A stretch of 33,976 nucleotides of DNA from Pirellulales bacterium (GTDB lineage: Bacteria > Planctomycetota > Planctomycetia > Pirellulales > Thermoguttaceae): assembly GCA_020846145.1 (NCBI GenBank), contig JADLEL010000038.1, forward strand, positions 1-33,976, given 5' to 3'. Of the stretch, positions 25,268-33,609 are shown in pieces. Every line of letters begins with the position of its first letter. Position 1 is the first letter of the stretch. The notes below the pieces were generated by a model, which searched no databases, was not told the DNA's origin, and saw only the letters and a program-made list of their open reading frames with translations. A program made the position numbers and the translations under genes.

Positions 25268-27340
25268 ATGAACTTTCAAATTTCAAATTTGAAAATCTTT
25301 GACGTGGCGAATCGTTCGCGGGCGATCTCGTTCATCACCGAGGTGCTTTGTGCAGCTATCTTCCTCTCCTCCGCGGCATCGATGACGAATGCGGCAATTA
25401 CCTGGTCGGGAGATGTGAATCCCGCCGATCCGACCACGTGGACTGCCAAGACCAACGGCTCTATCGGTTCTTCTTACACGGGTACCGTGACGGTAGATAG
25501 CGGAAGTGAATTGCTAAACAGTCGTGCCTTCCTGGGCCATGATCCCGGTTCAACCGGCACGGTAACGATTACTGGCTCTGGTTCAAAATGGACTATTTAC
25601 AGTCTTCTCCGTGTCGGCTATTTTGGCAGCGGTTCGCTGAATATCCAAGCGGGCGGACAGGTCAACAGTACTGACTCTATTGTTGGCGGTAATTCTGGTT
25701 CCAACGGCATGGTAATGGTCTCTGGCATTGGCTCAATGTGGACCAATAGCGGCGATCTTTTAGTCGGCGACACGGGCAGCGGCACATTGACCGTATCCGA
25801 CGGTGGAACGGTTACCGTCAATTCCGGCCTATTCGCATCTCTGAACAGTCTTTTCGGAAATGGCGTCATTTTGACCAATGGAGCCGTGCTTGATGTCGAT
25901 GTCCTTTTTGATGCCACCCACGGATTGCAAAAGACAATTGCATTTGGAACGAATGGAGCCATCAATTTGAACCAAAATGAAAATGGCGTTTTAGGCGCTG
26001 GTTACAAAGGAAACGGAACGGTAATCATTGCCCAAGGGATAGTGGTCGCCTCTGTCGGCGGTTACCTGGGCTATCAATCCGGTTCGATTGGCACGGCTAC
26101 GGTTACCGGAACTGGCTCGAAGTGGAATAATAGCCGCTCTCTCTTCATTGGCAACTTGGGCAACGGAACGCTCAACATCGAGGCGGGGGGACAGGTCATC
26201 AATTCCGGCGGCGTATTGGGTTACCAATATGGTTCCTCTGGCACGGCTACAGTTTCGGGCGATGGCTCACAATGGATCAATAGCGGGAGTCTTTACGTCG
26301 GCGACGAGGGCACTGGCACATTGAATATTGGTATCGGCAGTGGTAGCGGTGGTCTGGCTTCGATAGGAGTTCTGTATCTGGGATTAGGACATACTGCTAA
26401 AGGGATTTGTAATCTCGATGGTGGTACGCTGCAGGTCGGACACATTACAAGAGGTTCCGGCTCTACGAATTTTAATTGGATCGATGGAACGATTCGGAAT
26501 TACGATGCCACTACAAACTTGACCATTTACAATCTAAGGTTGAAACTTGGCGCAACCGGTTTACATGTTTTCAATATTGATTCAGGCCGCACGGGGACCG
26601 TTGATGCAATTTTGAGCGACGCCACGAGCGGCGGAACGCTGGAGAAACAGGGAGCGGGATTGTTGATACTCACCGCGGCCAATACTTACACGGGTGGCAC
26701 GACGATATCGGAGGGAACGCTGGCGTTAAGCAGTACGGGAACGCTGGCCAGTTCGCTGATCGACGTGGGGAGCGGGGCGACGTTCGACGTTTCGGCAAAG
26801 AGCGGAGGATTTACGCTGGGAACTGGGAAAACGCTCAAGGGATCGGGAACGGTTGTGGGCAGTCTTGTTATCAACGGCATTCACGCGCCGGGGAGTTCGC
26901 CGGGGATCGAGACGGTAAGGGGGAATTACTCGATGTTGGGGGAACTGCAGATCGAACTCATGGGAAAGGCCGCCGGAACTGGCTACGATCAAGTATTGTT
27001 GCCAGTAAACGGAACGACGAAATACAACGCCACCCTCGGTGGGATATTGATCCTCGATTGGACGGGCATGAACGGCTCGACCGGTTCGACGAAGCTGTGG
27101 ATCGTCAAGAACGACACCTTCGGGACGCTGTCGGGCACGTTCGGAAATTATGCGAACGGGGCCGCGCTGGGGATGCACGACGGGTGGGATTGGCGGCTTT
27201 GGTACGGGGCCGACGCGGCCACGGGGAAACTTTTCGGCGGGAACGACGTGGTCATTGCCGCCGTGCCCGAGCCGATGGGAGTCGTTTTGTTGGGGATCGG
27301 CGCGCTCCTGCTTTTAGGGTGGGCTTGGCGGCGGAGATGA
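25268..27340 (+). CDS. PEP-CTERM protein with autotransporter-like beta-helix repeats
   Basis: A 690-residue exported protein. A signal-like helix (FITEVLCAAIFLSSAASMTNA) is at about residues 21-43. Residues about 70-420 hold degenerate repeats of the form GSTGTVTITGSGSKWT-x-LRVG-x-GSLNIQAGGQV, as in PEP-CTERM-associated beta-helix repeats. ILTAANTYTGGTTISEGTLAL near residue 468 is a passenger-associated transport repeat. The C-terminus, VPEPMGVVLLGIGALLLL plus a WAWRRR tail, is a complete PEP-CTERM sorting signal, so an exosortase (not in this window) probably processes it. It is likely a surface or matrix protein. The start is uncertain: the first codons lie in a low-complexity tttcaaatttcaaatttg run, and a GTG at 25307 would also retain the signal peptide. 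The repeat region is AT-richer than the C-terminal third. Confidence 0.88.
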   Translation: MNFQISNLKIFDVANRSRAISFITEVLCAAIFLSSAASMTNAAITWSGDVNPADPTTWTAKTNGSIGSSYTGTVTVDSGSELLNSRAFLGHDPGSTGTVTITGSGSKWTIYSLLRVGYFGSGSLNIQAGGQVNSTDSIVGGNSGSNGMVMVSGIGSMWTNSGDLLVGDTGSGTLTVSDGGTVTVNSGLFASLNSLFGNGVILTNGAVLDVDVLFDATHGLQKTIAFGTNGAINLNQNENGVLGAGYKGNGTVIIAQGIVVASVGGYLGYQSGSIGTATVTGTGSKWNNSRSLFIGNLGNGTLNIEAGGQVINSGGVLGYQYGSSGTATVSGDGSQWINSGSLYVGDEGTGTLNIGIGSGSGGLASIGVLYLGLGHTAKGICNLDGGTLQVGHITRGSGSTNFNWIDGTIRNYDATTNLTIYNLRLKLGATGLHVFNIDSGRTGTVDAILSDATSGGTLEKQGAGLLILTAANTYTGGTTISEGTLALSSTGTLASSLIDVGSGATFDVSAKSGGFTLGTGKTLKGSGTVVGSLVINGIHAPGSSPGIETVRGNYSMLGELQIELMGKAAGTGYDQVLLPVNGTTKYNATLGGILILDWTGMNGSTGSTKLWIVKNDTFGTLSGTFGNYANGAALGMHDGWDWRLWYGADAATGKLFGGNDVVIAAVPEPMGVVLLGIGALLLLGWAWRRR

Positions 27341-27482
27341 GAGCGATCGCGATTTTTCTTGAACCGCGAAACACGCGAAAGACACGAAAAGAGGGGCAGT
27401 TCTCCTGTTCTGCCGACGGCGGTCGTCGCCCCTTGCCAGACCCATTAAAATCCTTACACTAATACGTTTGGAATGAGCTTTC

Positions 27483-27518
27483 TCGTTCCCGTGTTTCGGC
27501 ATGGGAACGAATTTTTTG
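27483..27518 (+). terminator. Rho-independent terminator after the PEP-CTERM gene
   Basis: An 11-base-pair stem (27483-27493 with 27500-27510, one G-T pair), six-base loop tttcgg, followed by attttttgg. It ends the PEP-CTERM transcript 143 bases after its stop and insulates purA. The remaining 27341-27639 gap shows short cgcgaaa/gacacgaaa repeats near 27363-27390 and no gene; a TTGACG at 27533-27538 lacks a clear -10 partner. Confidence 0.85.
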
Positions 27519-27639
27519 GATGGTCGGGTTTGTTGACGTAAGTGGTTGTCATTGAACGACTTAAACGATCTGCCCCCTTGCGGGAGGAGCTTCGTTCAAG
27601 AGTCGGCCAGGTTTCCAACCTACTGGAGAGGATTTTTAC

Positions 27640-28926
27640 GTGGCTGCTACTTGCGTGATCGGTTTACAGTGGGGAGATGAAGCGAAAGGCAAGATCGTCG
27701 ATATCTTGACCGAACGGCACGATATCGTCGTCCGCTACCAGGGCGGAGCCAACGCCGGGCATACCGTGGTCTATGGCGGGCAAACCTTCAAACTCTCGCT
27801 GGTCCCCAGCGGCATTTTCCGCCCGCAGGTGCAGTGCGTCATCGCCGGCGGCGTGGTGTTGAATCCGGCGAGTTTGATCGGCGAGATCGAGGGCCTCAAG
27901 GCCCGCGGCGTAAAGGTCGGCGAAAATCTGCTGATCTCCGACCGCGCGCACGTGATTTTCCCCTGGCATTTCGAGGAAGACCGCCTGCTGGACGTCCAAT
28001 GCACGTCGGGCGAGGCGATCGGCACCACGCTGCGCGGCATCGGGCCGTGCTACCGCGATAAAGTCGGCCGCTCGCACGCCATCCGGCTGGGCGATTTGTA
28101 CCGCGACAACTTCCGCGACCGCATCGCCCAAATCACGGCGGCGAAAAACCAAATTTTCTCCTCCTTCAAGGCGTCGGATAATATCAAACTGCTCGATGCG
28201 GCGAAAATCCATGCGGAATACGCCGGATTCGCCGAGAAATTGAAATCCCACGTGGCCGATACCACCGCGTTTTTGCTCGATTCCGTCGAGTCGGGCAAGC
28301 GATTGCTGTTCGAGGGCGCACAAGGCTCACTGTTGGATATCGACCACGGCACCTTCCCCTTCGTCACCAGCAGCAACAGTTCGGGGGTGGGCGTTTCTTC
28401 GGGTTCCGGCGTGCCCGGCAGGCATATCACGAAGGTGGTCGGGATCGTGAAGGCTTATACCACCCGCGTCGGCGGCGGGCCGTTCCCCACCGAGCAGGAC
28501 AACGCCACCGGCCAACACATCCGCGACCGGGGCAACGAGTACGGCACGGTTACGAAGCGGCCGCGGCGCTGCGGCTGGTTCGACGCCGTCGCCGTGCGTT
28601 ATACCGCGCGGCTCGGCGGAGTCGATGTCTTGGCGGTCATGCTGTTGGACGTATTGAGTCAACTGCCGGAGATCGAAGTTTGCACGGCCTACGAGTTGGA
28701 CGGCCGGCGGATCGCGCATTTTCCCAGCCACGTGGATGATCTCCGCCGCGTGCGGCCGATTTACGAAACGCTGCCCGGCTGGCAAACGGAAATCAGCGAT
28801 CTCCGCCGAATCGCCGATCTGCCCGCGAACGCGCGGAAGTATCTCGACCGTTTGAGCCAACTCGTCGGCCGCCCGGTGGAAGTCGTCTCGGTGGGGCCGG
28901 ACCGGGAGCAGACGATGTTCGTGTAG
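27640..28926 (+). CDS. purA: Adenylosuccinate synthetase
   Basis: A 428-residue cytoplasmic enzyme, the normal length for PurA. It joins IMP and aspartate with GTP to form adenylosuccinate, the first committed step to [19 protein letters not shown] gives the GTP loop and catalytic Asp13; [12 protein letters not shown] gives His41. Further hallmark blocks are [41 protein letters not shown] and a C-terminal [10 protein letters not shown]. The start is GTG at 27640, eight bases after a strong GGAGAGGA ribosome site. A terminator separates it from the upstream gene. Nothing unusual is seen in the protein; the following accessory pair is probably not part of its operon, because it has its own promoter. 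Confidence 0.98.
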   Translation: MAATCVIGLQWGDEAKGKIVDILTERHDIVVRYQGGANAGHTVVYGGQTFKLSLVPSGIFRPQVQCVIAGGVVLNPASLIGEIEGLKARGVKVGENLLISDRAHVIFPWHFEEDRLLDVQCTSGEAIGTTLRGIGPCYRDKVGRSHAIRLGDLYRDNFRDRIAQITAAKNQIFSSFKASDNIKLLDAAKIHAEYAGFAEKLKSHVADTTAFLLDSVESGKRLLFEGAQGSLLDIDHGTFPFVTSSNSSGVGVSSGSGVPGRHITKVVGIVKAYTTRVGGGPFPTEQDNATGQHIRDRGNEYGTVTKRPRRCGWFDAVAVRYTARLGGVDVLAVMLLDVLSQLPEIEVCTAYELDGRRIAHFPSHVDDLRRVRPIYETLPGWQTEISDLRRIADLPANARKYLDRLSQLVGRPVEVVSVGPDREQTMFV

Positions 28927-28947
28927 TAATTCCCCCAAAACAGCCGA

Positions 28948-28956
28948 TGATATAAT
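28948..28956 (+). promoter_or_regulatory. Extended -10 promoter of the accessory two-gene unit
   Basis: TGATATAAT is a perfect TATAAT with the upstream TG of an extended -10 promoter. No good -35 box is present, as is common for this class. It begins 21 bases after the purA stop and lies 30 bases before the first ATG, which has GGGAGTGAG as ribosome site. Confidence 0.65.
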
Positions 28957-28986
28957 GTATCAGTCCTTCATTAGGGAGTGAGAATA

Positions 28987-29444
28987 ATGGCATTGACTAA
29001 TGTCGAGTTTGAAGCCATCCTATCCGATACAACGAAAAGATTGACGGCGATATTGCATGGTTGGAAGATGAAGACCATTCGCCCGCTTTCGAGTTTCGGG
29101 CCGAAGTGGAGTCAAGTCCCGGGTGGCCCTTATTCGTGCGAGGAAGTTATAATGCATTGGCAGAAGCGCTAAGCTACATGCTTATCTTAAAAACTGCGGG
29201 ACGGATTTATGGATTGGATCTCGGCAGGGATCATCACAACCCCCAGTGCAACCAAGTGGGCGATAAACACAAACATCGTTGGAACGAGCTTTTTAAAGAC
29301 AAAGAGGCTTACGTTCCCGACGATATTACGAAATCCGTTAGTGATCCAATTGCCGTATGGCGACAATTCATGGCTGAAGCCAAGATTGTACATAATGGAG
29401 AGCTGAATGCCCCGCCTAGACTGCAAAAGGATTTGTTTTTATGA
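28987..29444 (+). pseudogene. Accessory protein A (DUF6978-like), frame broken by one missing base
   Basis: ATG 28987 opens with MALTNVEFEAILSDTTK behind a GGGAGTGAG ribosome site. At the A-run 29035-29038 the coding frame shifts: one more A there would give TTKKIDGDIAWLEDED and join the rest (29037-29444) into one protein of about 152 residues. The downstream part is clearly protein-like (GRIYGLDLGRDHHNP, KHKHRW, HNGELNAPP) and has a His-rich cluster that could bind metal or be catalytic. I recall this pattern as the DUF6978 family, of unknown function; that is from memory. It overlaps the next gene by ATGA. The break may be a sequencing or assembly error, a real inactivating mutation, or a -1 programmed shift. 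AT-rich compared with its neighbours. Confidence 0.6.
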
Positions 29445-30217
29445 TACCAATATCTCCATGTGAAATGATTGGGGCAAATCTTAGTTCGTTGTTCACTTGT
29501 TCCGAGCATGGCGAGTTTCGTCGTATTCGTACTCCTTTCTTGTATCCCGATGGCGACAATATCGATCTCTTCTGCAAGCAACAGGAGAATTCATTCACGA
29601 TTACCGACTTAGGAGAAACAACTCGCTGGCTACGCATGCAGACGGTCTCTCCCCGGCGTTCGCCTAAACAAAAGGCGATTATCGAGGATGTCTGCCTGAC
29701 TCATGGCGTGGAACTTTATAAAGGAATGTTGCTTGCCAGAGTTCGCAATCAAGAGGATTTTGCGATGGTTGTGACGCGCATGGCGCAAGCCGCATTACGC
29801 GTTTCGGACTTGTGGTTTTCATTTCGTACTCAAGCAGTGCAGTCCATTACGGATGAAGTCGGCGACTTCCTCTTGGAAAAAAACTTGAACTTTGATCGAG
29901 GAGAGAAGCTGCTTGGGCGTTCTGGGCGGAGTTGGACGGTTGATTTTCATATCCGTACTCCACAACGTAGTTCATTGGTTTACCTTCTTGCAACAGGCAG
30001 CCGGTCGGCGGCGCGCCCCGTCGTCGAACATGTTTTAGCGGCATGGTACGATCTTCAATCTTTCCATGTAGGCCCTGAAGCATTGCAATTTATTTCGTTG
30101 TTCGATGACACGGTCGATGTTTGGTCATCGGAGGATTTTAAGATGATTGATCCGTTATCGACAATTTCACGGTGGTCTGCGCCCGATGAGTTTTTGGATA
30201 ACTTGCAGGCCGTATAA
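29441..30217 (+). CDS. Accessory protein B (DUF1828/DUF1829-like)
   Basis: A 258-residue soluble protein whose ATG overlaps the stop of protein A by four bases. The N-terminal half (FRRIRTPFLYPDGDNIDLFC, then FTITDLGETTRWLRM) fits the DUF1828 pattern, and the C-terminal half (ITDEVGDFLLEKNLNFDRGE, GRSWTVDFHI, VLAAWYDLQ) fits DUF1829, families of unknown function that often occur together. No membrane segment, signal peptide or known catalytic motif is visible. The overlap with protein A and the private promoter indicate a dedicated two-gene unit. Low GC, and a position between purA and uppS, suggest recent insertion. Toxin-antitoxin or phage defence is possible but unproven. Confidence 0.7.
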   Translation: MIPISPCEMIGANLSSLFTCSEHGEFRRIRTPFLYPDGDNIDLFCKQQENSFTITDLGETTRWLRMQTVSPRRSPKQKAIIEDVCLTHGVELYKGMLLARVRNQEDFAMVVTRMAQAALRVSDLWFSFRTQAVQSITDEVGDFLLEKNLNFDRGEKLLGRSGRSWTVDFHIRTPQRSSLVYLLATGSRSAARPVVEHVLAAWYDLQSFHVGPEALQFISLFDDTVDVWSSEDFKMIDPLSTISRWSAPDEFLDNLQAV

Positions 30218-30253
30218 TATGCCGACTATCACGAACGGACTCCATAAATCCCC

Positions 30254-31009
30254 GTGCATCCCAAAATATCCACTTTCACCGATTCTGCTGCAATACCGCG
30301 GGAACGGCTGCCGCGGCATATCGCGGTGATTATGGACGGGAACGGGCGTTGGGCGCAGCAGCAGGGGCTGCCGCGGATCGAAGGGCACCGCCGCGGCGTG
30401 CAGAGCGTGCGCCGCGCGACCGAAGAATGCTCCCGCTTGGGCATCGAGCAGCTTACGCTCTATTGCCTCTCGAGCGAAAACTGGAAACGCCCCCCCCAGG
30501 AACTCGATTTTCTGATGCACCTGCTCGAACAGTATATGATCGAGGAACGGGCGACGATCGTGCGGCAGAACTTGCAGGTGGCGGTCATCGGCCGCCGGTC
30601 GGGCATCGCGCCGGACGCCTTGGCCGAGATGGACCGCACCGTGGAGCTAAGCCGCACGAACACCGGCTTGCGGTTGTGTCTGGCGATCAATTACGGCGGC
30701 CGCGCGGAAATCGCCGACGCCGTGCGGCAAATTGCCGGCGAAGTGCAAGCCGGCCGCCTCGCCGCGGACCAGATCGACGAAAATACGATCGACAAACATC
30801 TTTACACGGTCGGAATGCCCGACCCGGATTTGTTGATTCGCACGGCGGGCGAACGGCGGATCAGCAATTTTTTGCTGTGGCAGATCAGTTACGCGGAGAT
30901 TTGGGTTACCGAGCAATGCTGGCCCGACTTCGACGAACGCCTGCTGCACGAAGCGCTCCGCGATTACGCCGCCCGAAAACGCCGCTTCGGCGGATTGCCG
31001 AGATGTTAA
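30254..31009 (+). CDS. uppS: Isoprenyl (undecaprenyl) diphosphate synthase
   Basis: A 251-residue cis-prenyltransferase that elongates farnesyl diphosphate with isopentenyl diphosphate to the lipid carrier for peptidoglycan and other envelope polymers. Catalytic IAVIMDGNGRWA places the essential Asp at 28. Other family blocks follow in order: LYCLSSENWKRPPQEL, LCLAINYGGRAEI, DPDLLIRTAGERRISNFLLW and the terminal EIWVTEQCWPDFDE. Length is typical. It starts with GTG at 30254 and has no obvious ribosome site. cdsA, its usual downstream partner, is absent; murB follows after a repeat-rich gap of about 215 bases. Confidence 0.97.
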   Translation: MHPKISTFTDSAAIPRERLPRHIAVIMDGNGRWAQQQGLPRIEGHRRGVQSVRRATEECSRLGIEQLTLYCLSSENWKRPPQELDFLMHLLEQYMIEERATIVRQNLQVAVIGRRSGIAPDALAEMDRTVELSRTNTGLRLCLAINYGGRAEIADAVRQIAGEVQAGRLAADQIDENTIDKHLYTVGMPDPDLLIRTAGERRISNFLLWQISYAEIWVTEQCWPDFDERLLHEALRDYAARKRRFGGLPRC

Positions 31010-31171
31010 CGGAGATCGTTTCCCTTCGGCGAACGGAGCGGATATTTTATCCCCGCGGATTTCGCGTAGCTTCCGACTACTGGACGAACGTGCGAGAAGC
31101 CTGCATAATATGGAGGTAGCTATCGCTCTGGGAAATTAGGACTTGGGTCTTAGGACTTGGCACAAAATAAA

Positions 31172-31213
31172 GACCCAAGACCCAAGACCCAAGACCCAAG
31201 ACCCAAGACCCAA
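31172..31213. repeat. Heptanucleotide tandem repeat (gacccaa), six units
   Basis: Six perfect gacccaa units end 12 bases before the murB start. Just upstream, ttgggtct (31143-31150) and ggacttgg are inverted partial copies, so the leader can fold. The array occupies the place where the murB ribosome site would be expected. It differs from the heptamer at 18513-18582. Confidence 0.95.
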
Positions 31214-31224
31214 GCTCATAAACC

Positions 31225-32103
31225 ATGCCCATTGAAACCGGATTCGAAAACATCGTGCGGCGCGGCGAATTGATGGCCATGCATACGTGGTTCCAACTGG
31301 GCGGGGCGGCGGAGTATTTCGCCGAGCCGGAAACGCCCGACCAATTGCTCGCGCTCGTCAAGCGCTGCCACGCGGAAGGCGTCAAAGTGCGGATTTTAGG
31401 CCGCGGCTCGAATATCCTCGTCCGCGACGAAGGCGTGAAGGGGTTGGTCGTGCATCTCGGCGCGCCGGCTTTTTGCGAAATCCGCTTCGAGGACCGTTCG
31501 GTCGTCACCGGCGGCGGCGCCTTGCTCGGACAAGTCGTTACCTCCACGGTCAATCGCGGCCTGGCCGGATTGGAAACGCTGGTCGGCATCCCCGGTTCGG
31601 TGGGGGGGGCGTTGCACGGCAACGCCGGCACCCGCACCGGCGGCATCGGCCAATGGACGATCCAGGCCACGGTGGTTTCCGCCGCCGGCGAAGTCTTTCA
31701 ACGTCAGGCCGACGAACTGGCCTTCGGCTACCGGCAGAGCAATCTGGACGAACTCGCGATCCTCGAAGCCCGCTGCCAACTCGAAGAAGACAATCCCCGC
31801 GAACTAGCCAAGCGGATGCAAAAACACTGGATTCTGAAAAAGGCGTCGCAGCCGCTGGGGCATCAATCGGCGGGCTGCGTGTTCAAAAATCCCCGCGGCG
31901 CCAGCGCGGGCGAGATGATCGATCAGGCGGGACTCAAGGGCACGCGTATCGGCGGGGCCGTAGTCAGCGAACGCCACGCCAACTTCATCATCGCCGAGCC
32001 CGAATGCACCAGCGAAGACGTGCTGCGGTTGATCGATCTGGTGCGCAACCAAATCCTCGAACGCCTGGGCGTGGAATTGGAACTCGAATTGGAAGTGTGG
32101 TAG
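31225..32103 (+). CDS. murB: UDP-N-acetylenolpyruvoylglucosamine reductase
   Basis: A 292-residue cytoplasmic flavoenzyme that reduces UDP-GlcNAc-enolpyruvate to UDP-MurNAc with NADPH in peptidoglycan synthesis. HTWFQLGGAAEYFAEP opens the FAD fold; RILGRGSNILVRDEGVKGLV and LVGIPGSVGGALHGNAGT bind FAD. SAGCVFKNPRGASAGEMID and RIGGAVVSERHANFII are the substrate-binding and catalytic blocks; their short spacing fits type II MurB. Where most MurB enzymes have the proton-donating Ser (SxGSxFKNP), this one has Cys218. No ribosome site is evident before ATG 31225; the heptamer array precedes it. The TAG stop is followed immediately by a 30-bp inverted repeat. The presence of murB indicates that the organism makes peptidoglycan. 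Confidence 0.96.
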   Translation: MPIETGFENIVRRGELMAMHTWFQLGGAAEYFAEPETPDQLLALVKRCHAEGVKVRILGRGSNILVRDEGVKGLVVHLGAPAFCEIRFEDRSVVTGGGALLGQVVTSTVNRGLAGLETLVGIPGSVGGALHGNAGTRTGGIGQWTIQATVVSAAGEVFQRQADELAFGYRQSNLDELAILEARCQLEEDNPRELAKRMQKHWILKKASQPLGHQSAGCVFKNPRGASAGEMIDQAGLKGTRIGGAVVSERHANFIIAEPECTSEDVLRLIDLVRNQILERLGVELELELEVW

Positions 32104-32210
32104 TCGTTTAGCCCGGAGCCAACGGCGACGGCGGGTTGTGGCGGAAACGATAGAATAGGTTTATTCGGCGATCCCCAAAACGCCGTCGCCGTTGGCTCCG
32201 GGCTAAACGA
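32104..32210. repeat. Inverted repeat (tcgtttagcccggagccaac family), copy 2
   Basis: Arms 32104-32133 and 32181-32210 are 30 bases, perfectly complementary, around a 47-base loop. The element begins at the base directly after the murB stop codon. Its arms match those at 15570-15657 but its loop does not. It fills most of the murB/ftsQ gap and could stabilise the murB transcript end. Confidence 0.93.
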
Positions 32211-32242
32211 TTTTAATTGTAGTTTTGCCGAAGCATAGTTGA

Positions 32243-33175
32243 ATGTCTCCCGCGAAAAAAAAATCCGCTTCCGAAGCGAAATATTCCAAACTTTCCGCGC
32301 TCTTCGCCGGCTGGGGGAAGTATCTGCTTTTCGGGATTTTGATCGCGGGCGCGCTTGCCGCGGCGGGCTATAAAATCTGGCAAAAGGTCGGCGAGCGCGT
32401 GTTGGCGGCCGAAGAATACCGGCTTACGCCGGAGAAGATCCGCCTTTCGCCTTGGCCGCTTCCCGAATGGGTGAAGCCCGATCCGCGCTGGGACGCGTTC
32501 GATCAACTCCAGCGTCGCGGGCCGGTCTCGATTTTGGACGCGGACCTCGTGGAGCGCCTGGCCGCGGCCTTCGAGCAAAATCCGTGGATCGCCAAGGTTC
32601 ATCGGATCGCCAAGGAACATCCCGCCGCGGTCGAAGTCGAAGTGGGATACCGCCGGCCGGTGTTGATGGTGCTCGTCGATGCCGGGGGAAACACCCCGTA
32701 TGCCGAGGCCTACGCGGTGGATGCCGAAGGCGTCTCCCTGCCCACGAAAAATTGTTTCACGCCCGTGGAAATCGCAAAATATCCGTGCCTGATCGGCGTC
32801 GAAAATCCGCCCGCCGCCGGCGTGGGCAAGCGTTGGGGCGACAGCCGGGTGATCGGCGGGGCGGAAATCGCCGCCGCCCTGCTGCCGGTATGGGAAAAAT
32901 TGCGTCTCAAGCAGATCGTCCCGCGGGCGATTTCAGCCGGCGCTTCGGGAACATTACCGGCATCAACCCAGTCCGCCCAATTCGGCGAGTATCGTTTCGA
33001 GATTATCGCTCGCGGCACACCCAACGATAAACGCATTCCTTGGGGAAGATCGCCGATGGATAAAAACTCGCAAGATTTTTCACCGGCGCAAAAGGTGAAG
33101 AAATTGGAAGACCTTGCCGCGGAATTCGGAAGCTTGGACAAGTGCCCGCGCGAAATCGATTTGAGCAGGCACTAG
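32243..33175 (+). CDS. FtsQ/DivIB-like cell-division protein (POTRA domain)
   Basis: A 310-residue protein with a Lys/Ser-rich cytoplasmic N-terminus, a single transmembrane helix (about residues 27-49, YLLFGILIAGALAAAGYKIW) and a periplasmic part. Residues about 92-145 (ADLVERLAAAFEQNPWIAKV, then VEVEVGYRRPVLMV and YAVDAEGVSLP) match the POTRA strand-helix-helix-strand pattern of FtsQ and the start of its beta domain. FtsQ links early and late divisome proteins. The gene order uppS-murB-ftsQ-like agrees with a peptidoglycan/division context. Sequence similarity is weak outside the POTRA part, so the gene symbol is withheld. No ribosome site was found. Confidence 0.7.
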   Translation: MSPAKKKSASEAKYSKLSALFAGWGKYLLFGILIAGALAAAGYKIWQKVGERVLAAEEYRLTPEKIRLSPWPLPEWVKPDPRWDAFDQLQRRGPVSILDADLVERLAAAFEQNPWIAKVHRIAKEHPAAVEVEVGYRRPVLMVLVDAGGNTPYAEAYAVDAEGVSLPTKNCFTPVEIAKYPCLIGVENPPAAGVGKRWGDSRVIGGAEIAAALLPVWEKLRLKQIVPRAISAGASGTLPASTQSAQFGEYRFEIIARGTPNDKRIPWGRSPMDKNSQDFSPAQKVKKLEDLAAEFGSLDKCPREIDLSRH

Positions 33176-33194
33176 TGATCGGTCAAATACAATT

Positions 33195-33272
33195 TGACAG
33201 GTTCATGTTGGGGCGATAGTTGTACTATCGCCCCCGGGATGGCAGTACAACTGCCATCCCAACAACCTGTCA
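33195..33272. repeat. Double hairpin with shared outer stem
   Basis: An outer stem (tgacaggtt, 33195-33203, with aacctgtca, 33264-33272) encloses two separate hairpins, gcgatag-ttgta-ctatcgc and gggatggcagt-aca-actgccatccc. The two halves also pair with each other imperfectly through gttgggg/agttgtact. It lies between the convergent ftsQ-like and csrA genes and could terminate both transcripts, although it lacks U-tracts. Bases 33273-33414 show no gene. Confidence 0.8.
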
Positions 33273-33414
33273 TATTACGATTGTCGAACCACTAGAGACC
33301 ACCGTTATCCGCCACTTGTGGGGACAGGCGGATTGGGGAAGGCTGGGGATTTTTAGGGCAGGTTATCCCCACCATAATGATGTAGAATGCAATCTGTGGC
33401 GGTCGTAGCCCAGC

Positions 33415-33606
33415 CTACATCTTCGTAACTTCTTTGGGTAAATTCTGAGGATGCGATTGGTCTTGAATTTCTTCGCGGACGATGGACATTTCATTGGGGG
33501 CTTCGATGCCGATCCGCACGACTCCCGGCGCGATGCGGACCACGGTCACGGTGATACGATCGCCGATTAGAATTTTTTCGCCGACTTTCCGTGCTAAAAC
33601 CAACAT
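33415..33606 (-). CDS. csrA: Carbon storage regulator CsrA (RsmA)
   Basis: A 63-residue RNA-binding regulator of normal length that binds GGA motifs in mRNA leaders to control translation and stability. MLVLARKVGEKILIGDRITV and RIGIEAPNEMSIVREEI match the family throughout, including the RNA-contact residues Leu4 and Arg44. The start is ATG 33606, with a G-rich ribosome site (GGGGGGTG) just upstream; TTG at 33609 is less likely. The neighbouring flagellar gene fliW, common in many bacteria, is not seen. The ribosome site overlaps the end of a small upstream open frame. Its targets here are unknown. Confidence 0.97.
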   Translation of the reverse strand: MLVLARKVGEKILIGDRITVTVVRIAPGVVRIGIEAPNEMSIVREEIQDQSHPQNLPKEVTKM

Positions 33607-33609
33607 CAA

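Noticed and set aside
33220-33408. Small plus-strand frame between the ftsQ-like gene and csrA
   Set aside because: It begins within the double hairpin and has no ribosome site or protein-like composition.
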